Assembly: GCF_900107795.1 (NCBI RefSeq)
Contig: NZ_FNRL01000026.1
Span: 36,641 to 100,640, forward strand
Reading direction: 5' to 3'
Origin: Chitinophaga terrae (ex Kim and Jung 2007)
Lineage (GTDB): Bacteria > Bacteroidota > Bacteroidia > Chitinophagales > Chitinophagaceae
Length of the DNA: 64,000 nucleotides
The translations under genes were made by a program, and so were the position numbers. Positions 52,567 to 60,399 of the stretch are shown here, piece by piece. How positions within the stretch are numbered: the first letter of the stretch is position 1; each line of letters begins with the position of its first letter. The notes under the pieces are model-generated. The model searched no databases. It was not told the DNA's origin and saw only the letters and a list, made by a program, of their open reading frames with translations.

Positions 52567-54945
52567 TTAAAAACGATATCCGACATTGAGTCTTAAGTTA
52601 CGGCCCGGCTCTACCTGCCAGCAGTAAAGACCGCTGGTTGGAGCGCCCGTATATAGATATTTATCCAGCAGGTTGTTTACAAGCAGGTTGATGTTGATCT
52701 TATTGAACTGGTATCCCAACCCGGCATCCAGCCGGAAATAATCGGGCAGGAAATTCTCCGACTTATCATATACCATTCCTGCTACCCTGCCTACCTGGTA
52801 CTGGTAACCTAAGGAAGCACGAAGGCCTTTCAGCGCTGTGGCATCCAGCGTATAGGTCAGCCAGGTATTTTGAATATGTTTGGCGGTACCGGAAACAGCG
52901 TTTCCTTCAAAGGATTTTACATCATCTTTAGAAATCACCGCGTCGGTATACGCGTAGTTCACCACTACATTCAGGTTCTTCACTACCTGGCCCTGCACAT
53001 CTACTTCCAGGCCTTTGATCTTCTGCTGGCCATTGGTACGGCTATAGATAGGCCTGTTGGTCACCGGGTCAGGATGATCCAGGTCTTGTGTCAGTACATT
53101 GTTTTTTGTCATCTGGTAAAGAGATACTGTCGATGTCAGGCGGCCGCTGAACCAGTCGCGCTTCACTCCCACTTCAATATTGTCGCCGGTGAGCGGTTTA
53201 AAGTTCTTTTTCTGCCAATCCAACCCGGGGTTCGCCATGAAGTAAACATCATATACGAAGTAAGCCGCAGTGTGTTTGTCGAGCGAATAGCTTACGCCAA
53301 AGCGGGGAGTGAATTTGCTGTCGGTATACGAACCTTCATAAGGGTTAACGTATTTGTTGGTAGTATATCTACCGGCCAGGGTTACACGAAGTTTATCATT
53401 CAACAGGCCGATTTCATCCTGCAGGTACAAGGCGTTGTAGCCTAAAGTATACTGTACGCCGCGTTGGCGGATGTTTACAGAGCGGTCCCATTTCGGTTGC
53501 ACCACTCCTCCGTGTTTTGGATTATAGATATTGAAAGTAGAATCGCCGAATTTGGCAGCCTGCGACCAGTCGGCAAAGTAGTCGCTGTATTTCAGGTCTA
53601 CGCCGCCGAGTATCTTGTGTGAAAGGGAACCGGTATTGAACTTCCCTGTCACAAACACCTGCCCGCTCCTGTTTAAACCTAAAGCGTCCCAGTTATTGAT
53701 ACTCCGCTGGATCAGGCTATCGTTGCCGGGAGTCGTGAACCCGGTAGGCCACATGCTCTGTCCTACCTGGTTATAACGGAAATATCCTGCCTGTGCTGTC
53801 AGTTTCCAGTCGACATTGAACTGGTGGTCAAAATTCACCATTAAGCTATGATCATAAATATTGGTAGGGTCCATGTTTGGCTCAATGGTGGTAAAGTTGA
53901 TCGGCAGATCTGCATATCCCTTTTTAGAGAAGCCGTAGTTGCCGCCGATCACGGGCAACTGCATATATTGGAGGTCGTATTCTACAGTTAAGGAGCTTTT
54001 ATCATCTACCAGGTACTTGATAACCGGGGCGATGGAATAACGGTTCGTATAGTCGAAATCCCTGTACCCGTTTTTTAACTGGCCCATGATGTTCAGGCGG
54101 TACAGGAGTTTGCCGTCTTTCGACAGTTTGCCATCCAGGTCCACAGCCGCCCTGTAGGTTTCGAAACTGCCCAGGGTCAGGTTCACTTCTCCCTGTTTTA
54201 CCCCTGTCGGCTTTTTGGTGACCACGTTGTAAAGTCCGCCGGGTTCGCCGTTCGACAACATAAAGCCTGCGGGCCCTTTTACGAACTCGATGCGCTCTAC
54301 CATGCTCATATCTTCAGCCAACGGGCTCCATGGACTGCTTACCACGTTCATACCGTTCCTGAAGGCGGTGATCTGGGAGCCGCGAACATTAATGCGGGAG
54401 TACATGTCCCAGTGGCCTATTCTTTGGGCGCCGCTTACGTTACGGGTAACTCCCTCCTGCATATCCAATACCTGCTGGTCTGCCAATACATCTTTTGTCA
54501 CTTCCTGGATATTCTGAGGTATCTCCACTAACGGGGAGGATAAACGAAGAGAAGAAGAAACAGTGCTTACATTATACCGTTTGCTTTCGCCGATCACGAT
54601 AAATTCTTTCATCTCCTGGCCGGTAGCCGTCAGGGGTATCCTGACATGCGTAATTTTATCCGCCTCTACAACCACTTCCTGGCGCGCGGTTCTATAGCCC
54701 AGGTAAGAGGCTTCGAGGATATACCTGCCTGGTTTTATCTTCTTGATCACGAAATCGCCATTTGCATCGCTGAGGGCGCCGTGATTGGTGTTTTGAATCC
54801 GAACAGTGACATAGGCGGCTGGCAATCCGTCGGCGGTGACCACCTTACCCCGGATAGCGGATAAGATATCGGCAGCCCGGGCGCCGGATAGGATAGCGAA
54901 GAAAAGTACTGGGATTAGTAGGAATCTCCCGTAGTTCTGGTTCAT
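52567..54945 (-). CDS. TonB-dependent siderophore-type receptor
   Basis: The 792-residue protein begins MNQNYGRFLLIPVLFFAILSGA, a signal peptide. A carboxypeptidase-D-like domain (AIRGKVVTADGLPAAYVTVR) leads to a plug with RINVRGSQITAFRNGMNV and RIEFVKGPAGFMLSNGEPGG, then a barrel ending NLRLNVGYRF. The pattern fits ferric siderophore receptors. It heads an operon with DUF4198. A second, unlinked receptor of the same class lies at 31339-33765. Confidence 0.9.
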   Translation of the reverse strand: MNQNYGRFLLIPVLFFAILSGARAADILSAIRGKVVTADGLPAAYVTVRIQNTNHGALSDANGDFVIKKIKPGRYILEASYLGYRTARQEVVVEADKITHVRIPLTATGQEMKEFIVIGESKRYNVSTVSSSLRLSSPLVEIPQNIQEVTKDVLADQQVLDMQEGVTRNVSGAQRIGHWDMYSRINVRGSQITAFRNGMNVVSSPWSPLAEDMSMVERIEFVKGPAGFMLSNGEPGGLYNVVTKKPTGVKQGEVNLTLGSFETYRAAVDLDGKLSKDGKLLYRLNIMGQLKNGYRDFDYTNRYSIAPVIKYLVDDKSSLTVEYDLQYMQLPVIGGNYGFSKKGYADLPINFTTIEPNMDPTNIYDHSLMVNFDHQFNVDWKLTAQAGYFRYNQVGQSMWPTGFTTPGNDSLIQRSINNWDALGLNRSGQVFVTGKFNTGSLSHKILGGVDLKYSDYFADWSQAAKFGDSTFNIYNPKHGGVVQPKWDRSVNIRQRGVQYTLGYNALYLQDEIGLLNDKLRVTLAGRYTTNKYVNPYEGSYTDSKFTPRFGVSYSLDKHTAAYFVYDVYFMANPGLDWQKKNFKPLTGDNIEVGVKRDWFSGRLTSTVSLYQMTKNNVLTQDLDHPDPVTNRPIYSRTNGQQKIKGLEVDVQGQVVKNLNVVVNYAYTDAVISKDDVKSFEGNAVSGTAKHIQNTWLTYTLDATALKGLRASLGYQYQVGRVAGMVYDKSENFLPDYFRLDAGLGYQFNKININLLVNNLLDKYLYTGAPTSGLYCWQVEPGRNLRLNVGYRF

Positions 54946-55091
54946 TTATTTTTTTGACCACAAAAGTAGCGGCAGTTACCAACCACAGGTTACGCAAATG
55001 GGAAATTGATTTATGAATTTGGGAAAATTACCATACCTCCGCCCGGGGGAACAGACAAAAACACCCCCATGGTTATTAAAGCAGCAATGAA

Positions 55092-55099
55092 TACCTTTG
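55092..55099 (+). promoter_or_regulatory. Candidate -7 element for the nucleosidase gene
   Basis: TACCTTTG matches TAnnTTTG and lies 27 bases before ATG 55126. It supports that start rather than a TTG at 55006, which would lie upstream of the promoter. No clear -33 TTG is seen. Confidence 0.45.
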
Positions 55100-55125
55100 C
55101 AGCTTCAATTTATATAACTGTTTAT

Positions 55126-55761
55126 ATGAGTATGGCACCTATACAGGCATTATCCGATACTTCAAGCATACCGGCGCTGCTGAAGCAGAACCCTTTGTTT
55201 GTTTTTGCGCTGGAGTATGAAGCCACGGAAGCATTTGCCCATGTTGATCCGTTATTTGTAGGGATAGGAAAAGTAAATGCGGCCTATAAACTAACTAAAC
55301 GGATCGCAGAACAGAGACCAGGAATTATCATCAACCTGGGTTCCGCCGGCAGCAACAGTTTTGACAGAGGCGCAGTGGTTTGCTGTACTAAGTTCATACA
55401 GCGGGATATGGACGTGAGAGCGTTGGGATTTGCGAAATATGAAACGCCGCTTTCAGGCCAGGCCCCCGTGCTGGAATATGGATTACCGGTAAATGGCTTG
55501 CAGCACGGCATTTGTGGGACAGGCGATAGTTTTGAGACCGAACACAAAACAGATGATTACAACGTGATAGACATGGAAGCGTATCCACTGGCCTGGATCG
55601 CAAAGGAAGAAAACATCCCTTTTCTTTGCCTGAAATACATATCTGATGGCGCCGATGGCCAGGCGGCGGAAGAATGGTCCGTATCTGTTCACCTGGCGGC
55701 GCAGGCGCTTAAACAGACTATCGACCAGTTAACTGAATCATTGACTATTAAAACTTCGTGA
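55126..55761 (+). CDS. Nucleoside phosphorylase/MTAN-like protein
   Basis: The roughly 211-residue protein begins MSMAPIQALSDTSS. Motifs resemble the purine nucleoside phosphorylase superfamily: VFALEYEATEAF at the N-terminus, LFVGIGKVNAAYKLTKRI, GIIINLGSAGS and near the end YNVIDMEAYPLAWIA, with the Glu that binds the ribose and a nearby Asp in ISDGADG. It probably cleaves a purine nucleoside such as methylthioadenosine or adenosylhomocysteine. Its TGA is immediately followed by the ATG of the thioredoxin-like gene, so the two are translationally coupled. Confidence 0.8.
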   Translation: MSMAPIQALSDTSSIPALLKQNPLFVFALEYEATEAFAHVDPLFVGIGKVNAAYKLTKRIAEQRPGIIINLGSAGSNSFDRGAVVCCTKFIQRDMDVRALGFAKYETPLSGQAPVLEYGLPVNGLQHGICGTGDSFETEHKTDDYNVIDMEAYPLAWIAKEENIPFLCLKYISDGADGQAAEEWSVSVHLAAQALKQTIDQLTESLTIKTS

Positions 55762-56334
55762 ATGGATTTTGGAGCTTACCTGGATGTTTTTGAGAAGATA
55801 TTACATGATCCTGCACCTAAAAAACCATACGATAATCCCGATTACTTTAATTACGCCAAATTAAACTGGTCGAGGATGCACCGATGGCTGAAACAAGCCA
55901 AACTGGCGCCTGAAGCGCAAGAAGCGGTAATGCAGGTAAAGGCTCCGCAGCAATGGATCATTATTACAGAACCCTGGTGCGGAGATGCGGCACATTCGGT
56001 ACCGCTGATGGAACTGATAGCCGCAATGAATCCTTTGATCAGCGTCGATTACCAGTTACGGGACAGCCCTCCTTTCCTTATCGACAATTACCTGACCAAT
56101 GGCGGAAAGTCTATCCCCAAACTGATCATCCGGAACAGCGAAGGAAAAGACCTGGGAACCTGGGGACCAAGACCTGCGGAATGCCAGGCGTTATATAACT
56201 CATTAACTGCGGAAAAGGCAGATTTTGAAACGCTGAAAACCGCTTTACAGAAATGGTATAACAAAGACCAGGGACAAGCGATCATGGCAGAACTCACCGC
56301 GGTGATCCGCGGCTCGCTGGCTGATAAGTTTTAA
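55762..56334 (+). CDS. Thioredoxin-family protein with a single active-site cysteine
   Basis: The 190-residue cytoplasmic protein has a thioredoxin fold with ITEPWCGDAAHSVPLME. Cys 73 is kept while the second cysteine of CXXC is Ala 76. The cis-proline is likely in KSIPKLIIRN. A monothiol site suggests a glutathionylation-type or peroxidase-like role rather than disulfide reduction. This WCGD form is common in Bacteroidota. It is coupled to the nucleosidase gene (TGAATG junction) and followed by a long inverted repeat. Confidence 0.85.
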   Translation: MDFGAYLDVFEKILHDPAPKKPYDNPDYFNYAKLNWSRMHRWLKQAKLAPEAQEAVMQVKAPQQWIIITEPWCGDAAHSVPLMELIAAMNPLISVDYQLRDSPPFLIDNYLTNGGKSIPKLIIRNSEGKDLGTWGPRPAECQALYNSLTAEKADFETLKTALQKWYNKDQGQAIMAELTAVIRGSLADKF

Positions 56335-56336
56335 AG

Positions 56337-56408
56337 AACAGGAGGAACTGCAAAACAGATTTGCATCCATATTTCCCGTTAAGCCCCTCCGGCGTCAGCC
56401 CTCCTGTT
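56337..56408. repeat. Inverted repeat AACAGGAGG with 54-base spacer after the thioredoxin gene
   Basis: AACAGGAGG at 56337-56345 is perfectly complementary to CCTCCTGTT at 56400-56408. It begins 3 bases after the thioredoxin stop, so it can fold the 3' end of that transcript. Terminator activity is uncertain because no T tract follows. Confidence 0.3.
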
Positions 56409-56456
56409 AATTCTTTGCTGCATACCCGAAATTAGGGCGGATCAGTGGTCATGGGG

Positions 56457-56486
56457 TTGCAGCTATGTTAAATTTGTATATCTTTG
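56457..56486 (+). promoter_or_regulatory. Promoter of the fluoride-riboswitch/CLC-F transcript
   Basis: TTG at 56457-56459, 19 bases, then TATCTTTG at 56479-56486 match the -33/-7 consensus of Bacteroidota in both boxes and spacing. Transcription would start near 56492, right at the 5' end of the riboswitch aptamer. Confidence 0.8.
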
Positions 56487-56490
56487 TGCC

Positions 56491-56546
56491 CGAAGGAAAT
56501 GGTGTCTTCCTACTTAACCGCTCCTTATAGAGCTGATGGCGCCTAC
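56491..56546 (+). ncRNA. Fluoride riboswitch aptamer (crcB motif)
   Basis: The 56 bases contain the conserved elements of the fluoride aptamer in order: GGAAATGGTG, then TCTTCC, the single-stranded AACCGC, a short variable hairpin (GCTCcttataGAGC) and the highly conserved GCTGATGGCGCCTAC. The ATGGTGTC and GGCGCC sides form the expected pseudoknotted helices. It lies in the leader of a CLC-F gene, one of the two known target genes of this riboswitch. It senses fluoride and raises expression of the exporter when fluoride is present. Confidence 0.92.
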
Positions 56547-56597
56547 AAATTATCTGATCACTATTGCTTTAAAGAGCAATACATTATTAATTTGTAG
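56543..56597 (+). promoter_or_regulatory. Expression platform of the fluoride riboswitch
   Basis: CTACAAATTA (56543-56552) is perfectly complementary to TAATTTGTAG (56588-56597). The 5' arm overlaps the last bases of the aptamer, and the 3' arm ends four bases before the start codon. A small nested hairpin (ATTGCT/AGCAAT, 56563-56580) sits inside. Without fluoride the long stem would hide the translation start; with fluoride the aptamer keeps CCTAC and frees it. No T tract follows, so control should be translational. The mechanism is inferred from the pairing. Confidence 0.7.
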
Positions 56598-56600
56598 TGC

Positions 56601-57908
56601 ATGAAACAGCTTAAAACTTCCCTGGAACAATTCGCAATAACCACTTATTTACTGAAATGGACCCTGTTGGTGCTGCCTGTGTCACTGGTCGCCGGCTCCG
56701 TTGTAGCCCTCTTCTTATGGCTGCTGGAAGAAGCCACCAACTACCGGTATGCTCATACCTGGCTCTTATACCTGCTGCCGCTTGCAGGCGTTTTCATTTA
56801 CTGGCTGTATAATAAATGGGGAAAAGAGGCGGCGGGAGGAAATAACCTGGTCATAGACGAGATACATCAGCCGGGAGGCGGAGTGCCGGCAAAAATGACA
56901 CCGTTGATCCTGGTCACTACAGTAATAACCCATCTTTTTGGCGGTTCGGCAGGCCGGGAAGGGACCGCGGTACAAATAGGCGGCAGCGTAGCGCAATATT
57001 TCGCCAGGCTGTTGAAATTGGATAAGGAAGACGTACGTATTTTGCTGACAACGGGAATTGCCGCGGGTTTCGGGGCCGTTTTCGGTACGCCGGTAACCGG
57101 CGCTGTTTTCGCGCTGGAAGTACTGGCGTTGGGAAGTATCCGGCACAAAGGATTACTCCCCTGCCTGATGGCTGCAGTGCTGGCCGATTTTGTTTGTACT
57201 GCCTGGGGCATTCACCATACCAAATACCATATCAGTTTTGCCAGCATCTCACACCTGCAGGATGGATGGCTGCTGGTAAAAGTGATCGTTGCAGGCGTGG
57301 CGTTCGGGCTTACCAGCTTCCTCTTTGCCACCACTACTCACAGCATTCAGCATTTCAGCAACCGCTTTATCAGCGCCAGGTGGCTGATCCCTGTAGCGGG
57401 CGCCCTGACTGTCATCCTGCTCACCTTCGTGTTGCAAACCAGCGACTACCTGGGCTTAGGCGTCTCCAACCCGGATGCCAGCGCCGTAACCATCGTGTCT
57501 TGTTTCCGCCCCGGAGGCGCAGCATATTTCAGCTGGTTCTGGAAGCTGTTATTCACCGCTATCACCCTGGGAACAGGGTTTAAGGGCGGTGAAGTAACTC
57601 CACTCTTTTTCATGGGCGCCGCGTTAGGCAATACTGTGGCTACGCTTACAGGAGCACCGGTTGACCTGCTGGCCGGCCTTGGCTTTATAGCCGTATTTGC
57701 CGGGGCCACCAATACGCCCATTGCCTGTACCATCATGGGGGTTGAGCTTTTTGGCGCCGACAACCTGTTGTATTATGCAGTAGCTTGTTTTACGGCCTAT
57801 TATTTCAGCGGGCATTCAGGCATTTACGGCGCACAACGGATCGCTGTTCCGAAACTGGATATCAACCTGCCTTTCTCAATCCTGAGAGATAAACGCAAGA
57901 AGAACTAG
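56601..57908 (+). CDS. CLC-F-type fluoride/proton antiporter
   Basis: The 435-residue polytopic protein of the CLC family shows HLFGGSAGREGTAVQIGG, with gating Glu 120, and GFKGGEVTPLFFMGAALGN, both typical of the CLC-F fluoride clade. The canonical GSGIP chloride-selectivity loop is not evident in the first helices (LVAGSVVALFLWLLEEA). Its upstream leader is a fluoride riboswitch, which fixes the assignment: it expels fluoride from the cytoplasm. Its TAG is 4 bases from the stop of a convergent gene. Confidence 0.92.
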   Translation: MKQLKTSLEQFAITTYLLKWTLLVLPVSLVAGSVVALFLWLLEEATNYRYAHTWLLYLLPLAGVFIYWLYNKWGKEAAGGNNLVIDEIHQPGGGVPAKMTPLILVTTVITHLFGGSAGREGTAVQIGGSVAQYFARLLKLDKEDVRILLTTGIAAGFGAVFGTPVTGAVFALEVLALGSIRHKGLLPCLMAAVLADFVCTAWGIHHTKYHISFASISHLQDGWLLVKVIVAGVAFGLTSFLFATTTHSIQHFSNRFISARWLIPVAGALTVILLTFVLQTSDYLGLGVSNPDASAVTIVSCFRPGGAAYFSWFWKLLFTAITLGTGFKGGEVTPLFFMGAALGNTVATLTGAPVDLLAGLGFIAVFAGATNTPIACTIMGVELFGADNLLYYAVACFTAYYFSGHSGIYGAQRIAVPKLDINLPFSILRDKRKKN

Positions 57909-57912
57909 CCTG

Positions 57913-60261
57913 CTACTCTGATTTCAAATACTTAACAGGGTTGGTTCTTGCCGCCCTGATGGATTGCACGCTTACCGTTGCAACAGCAATTACAATAGCT
58001 ATAACAGCTGCGCCTATAAACATCCAGGCAGTTAAACTGATATGATAGGCATAACTGTTTAACCAGGAATGCAGGACATACCAGCTGATAGGCGTAGCGA
58101 TCACAATAGCAATCAATACAGGTTTCAGGTATTCTTTGGATAAAGTAGTGGTCACCTCTGTAACGGAAGCGCCAAGCACCTTACGGATACATATCTCTTT
58201 CTTCCGCTGTTCGGCAGTATAAACAGAAAGACCCAGCAAGCCAAGGCAGGAAATAAAAATTGCTATGGCAGCAAAGACAGCAGCCAGGCGTTTCAGCATT
58301 GTTTCTGAACTATACAACCTGTCAAATTCTTCATCCAGGAAATGATAATTCATAGGGTAGCCTGGATTCAGGGTTTTAAAAACATTTTGTATACCTGCGA
58401 CTCCTGCTGCGGTAGCGCCTTTATGAAGTTTTATCATGATATAGTCGCTGGCGAAAGGCGACAACATCATTACCATAGGGCCTATCTCTTTGTGCATGGA
58501 ATTAAAATGGAAATCTTTCACCACGCCTATAATCTCTCCTTTGCCCTGCCAGAAGGATATATACTTGCCCAAGGGGTCTTTCATATTCATCATCCGGGCT
58601 GCAGATTCGTTAATGATGTATGCGGCGCTATCTGAACTGAATTTCCTTGAAAAATCACGTCCCTGGGCTAATTCTATTCCCATGGTCGACAAGAAATCGT
58701 AAGAAACCCGCAATGGCGAAGTAGATAACACCAGTTTATCGGGCCTGCCTTCCCAATCCAGGTCGGCGCTGGTGGATTCAAGTGCAATTGGCAGCCAGGA
58801 ACTATAAGTCAACGACTTGACCTGCGGAAGTTGCCTGAGCGCCTGGTCAATTGCATCCATGTTTTCACGGCTTCCCTTATCCTGCTGAATATACACTATA
58901 TTTTCCCTGTCCATACCGAGGTTACGGCTATAGATATACTGCGTTTGGCAGTAGACTCCGATACTTCCTACAATGAAACCAAAAGACAGGACAAACTGCA
59001 ATACAACCAGGTTTTTACGGAACAAATTACCGCCCGTTGCCTTGGTATCTCCTTTCAGCACGCGTACCGGCGCAAAACGGGAAAGAGCGAAGGCAGGGTA
59101 ACTTCCGGCAATCAAGCCCGTTACTATTGTAACCAGTAAAAGCACTAACAGGTATTTGCTGATATTAGTTCCGGAGAAAGAAAGCGATTTTCCGGTAAGA
59201 TCACTGAAAAACGGTATGAGGCATGCAATGGCAGCACAGGCTAACAGGGCGGCGATAAGCGTCATGATCATCGCTTCACCGGCAAACTGTAATACCAGGG
59301 AAGTTCTGGGAGCACCTAATGATTTGCGTACTCCCACTTCTTTACCTCTTTTGGACGCCTGGGCAGTAGAGAGGTTCATAAAGTTGATGCAGGCAATTAC
59401 CAGCACAATCAACGCGGTTATGAGGAACAGGCGGACATATTCAATTCTTCCGCCAACCACTTTCCCATTATCATACCTGCCATGCAGGTAAATATCTTCG
59501 AATGGTTGCAACCAGAGTTCTTCTTTCTGCCCTCCCGACACCACAGCTTCCTGCTGGATCTTAGCTGTAAAGGCTTTAAGGTCTGTACCTTCCCGTAATA
59601 CCAGGTATTGGCTAACGCTGAAACTTCCCGGCCGCATCAACCAGGGGTTTTGTTTGACATTAAAAGCAAGGGTTTGCAACACGTCAAATTTCCGGCTGGC
59701 ATTAGGCATATCGTCCAGTATCCCTGTTACCAGCAAAGAGGCGCCATCTTCCAACTGTAAAGCTTCACCTACTGCATTGACCTTTCCATAAAACTTGATT
59801 GCCATTTCTTTGGAAATCAGCACAGCTTCCGGGTTTTTCAGGGCTGTTTGCCTGTCGCCATACAACAAGGGATAATCAAAATATTCCAGGAAATTAGGCG
59901 ATGCATAAGCATAGGAAGCAGTTTTCTCCGTATAGGCAGGGGTCTTAAACAAAGCCAGGCTTCCTCCGTCCATCACCCGTACTACTGTTTCGATCTCCGG
60001 GTACTTAGGATATAAACGATCTGCCATGGCAATGGGCGTAGTAGCCAGGGTTTGCATACCTCCCCAGTGCTCATTGGCATGTAACCGGTAAAGTTTATGA
60101 CCGTTTTTATTGAACTTGTCTACACTATATTCATCCATTACCCAGCAAACGATCAGCATGCAGACAGTTAACCCGAATGCAAGTCCCAATACATTCACCA
60201 GGGTAAAAAAGCGGTTCTTTCTTAACGAACGGAAAGCTATTAACAGGTAGTTCTTAATCAT
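57913..60261 (-). CDS. FtsX/MacB-type ABC transporter permease
   Basis: The 782-residue protein has an N-terminal membrane helix (RFFTLVNVLGLAFGLTVCML), a large periplasmic MacB-core domain, then three helices around 280-425 (FLITALIVLVIACINFMNLS and VRKSLGAPRTSLVLQFAGEA). A second core domain and three C-terminal helices follow (CIRKVLGASVTEVTTTLSKE). This duplicated FtsX form is common in Bacteroidota. No ATPase gene is adjacent, so it must use one encoded elsewhere. Efflux of a peptide or drug is the usual guess. Confidence 0.9.
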   Translation of the reverse strand: MIKNYLLIAFRSLRKNRFFTLVNVLGLAFGLTVCMLIVCWVMDEYSVDKFNKNGHKLYRLHANEHWGGMQTLATTPIAMADRLYPKYPEIETVVRVMDGGSLALFKTPAYTEKTASYAYASPNFLEYFDYPLLYGDRQTALKNPEAVLISKEMAIKFYGKVNAVGEALQLEDGASLLVTGILDDMPNASRKFDVLQTLAFNVKQNPWLMRPGSFSVSQYLVLREGTDLKAFTAKIQQEAVVSGGQKEELWLQPFEDIYLHGRYDNGKVVGGRIEYVRLFLITALIVLVIACINFMNLSTAQASKRGKEVGVRKSLGAPRTSLVLQFAGEAMIMTLIAALLACAAIACLIPFFSDLTGKSLSFSGTNISKYLLVLLLVTIVTGLIAGSYPAFALSRFAPVRVLKGDTKATGGNLFRKNLVVLQFVLSFGFIVGSIGVYCQTQYIYSRNLGMDRENIVYIQQDKGSRENMDAIDQALRQLPQVKSLTYSSWLPIALESTSADLDWEGRPDKLVLSTSPLRVSYDFLSTMGIELAQGRDFSRKFSSDSAAYIINESAARMMNMKDPLGKYISFWQGKGEIIGVVKDFHFNSMHKEIGPMVMMLSPFASDYIMIKLHKGATAAGVAGIQNVFKTLNPGYPMNYHFLDEEFDRLYSSETMLKRLAAVFAAIAIFISCLGLLGLSVYTAEQRKKEICIRKVLGASVTEVTTTLSKEYLKPVLIAIVIATPISWYVLHSWLNSYAYHISLTAWMFIGAAVIAIVIAVATVSVQSIRAARTNPVKYLKSE

Positions 60262-60399
60262 AATGGCAATTTAGAATAGCTGCAGGAGAGTTCCAAGCTA
60301 TATGCCAAATGCCGGGATGCCCCAGGGGCAAGGGATTAAGAAAAAACAACAGTTATCAGCCGTTCCCAAGCGGACGGTCTGCTGTTCAAAAACGAACAT

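Noticed and set aside
55006..55125. Longer nucleosidase starting at 55006
   Set aside because: The codon is TTG, lies upstream of the candidate -7 box at 55092, and the extra residues match no family N-terminus.
57909..57912. Terminator between the CLC-F and FtsX-type genes
   Set aside because: The two convergent stops are 4 bases apart and no hairpin is visible around them.
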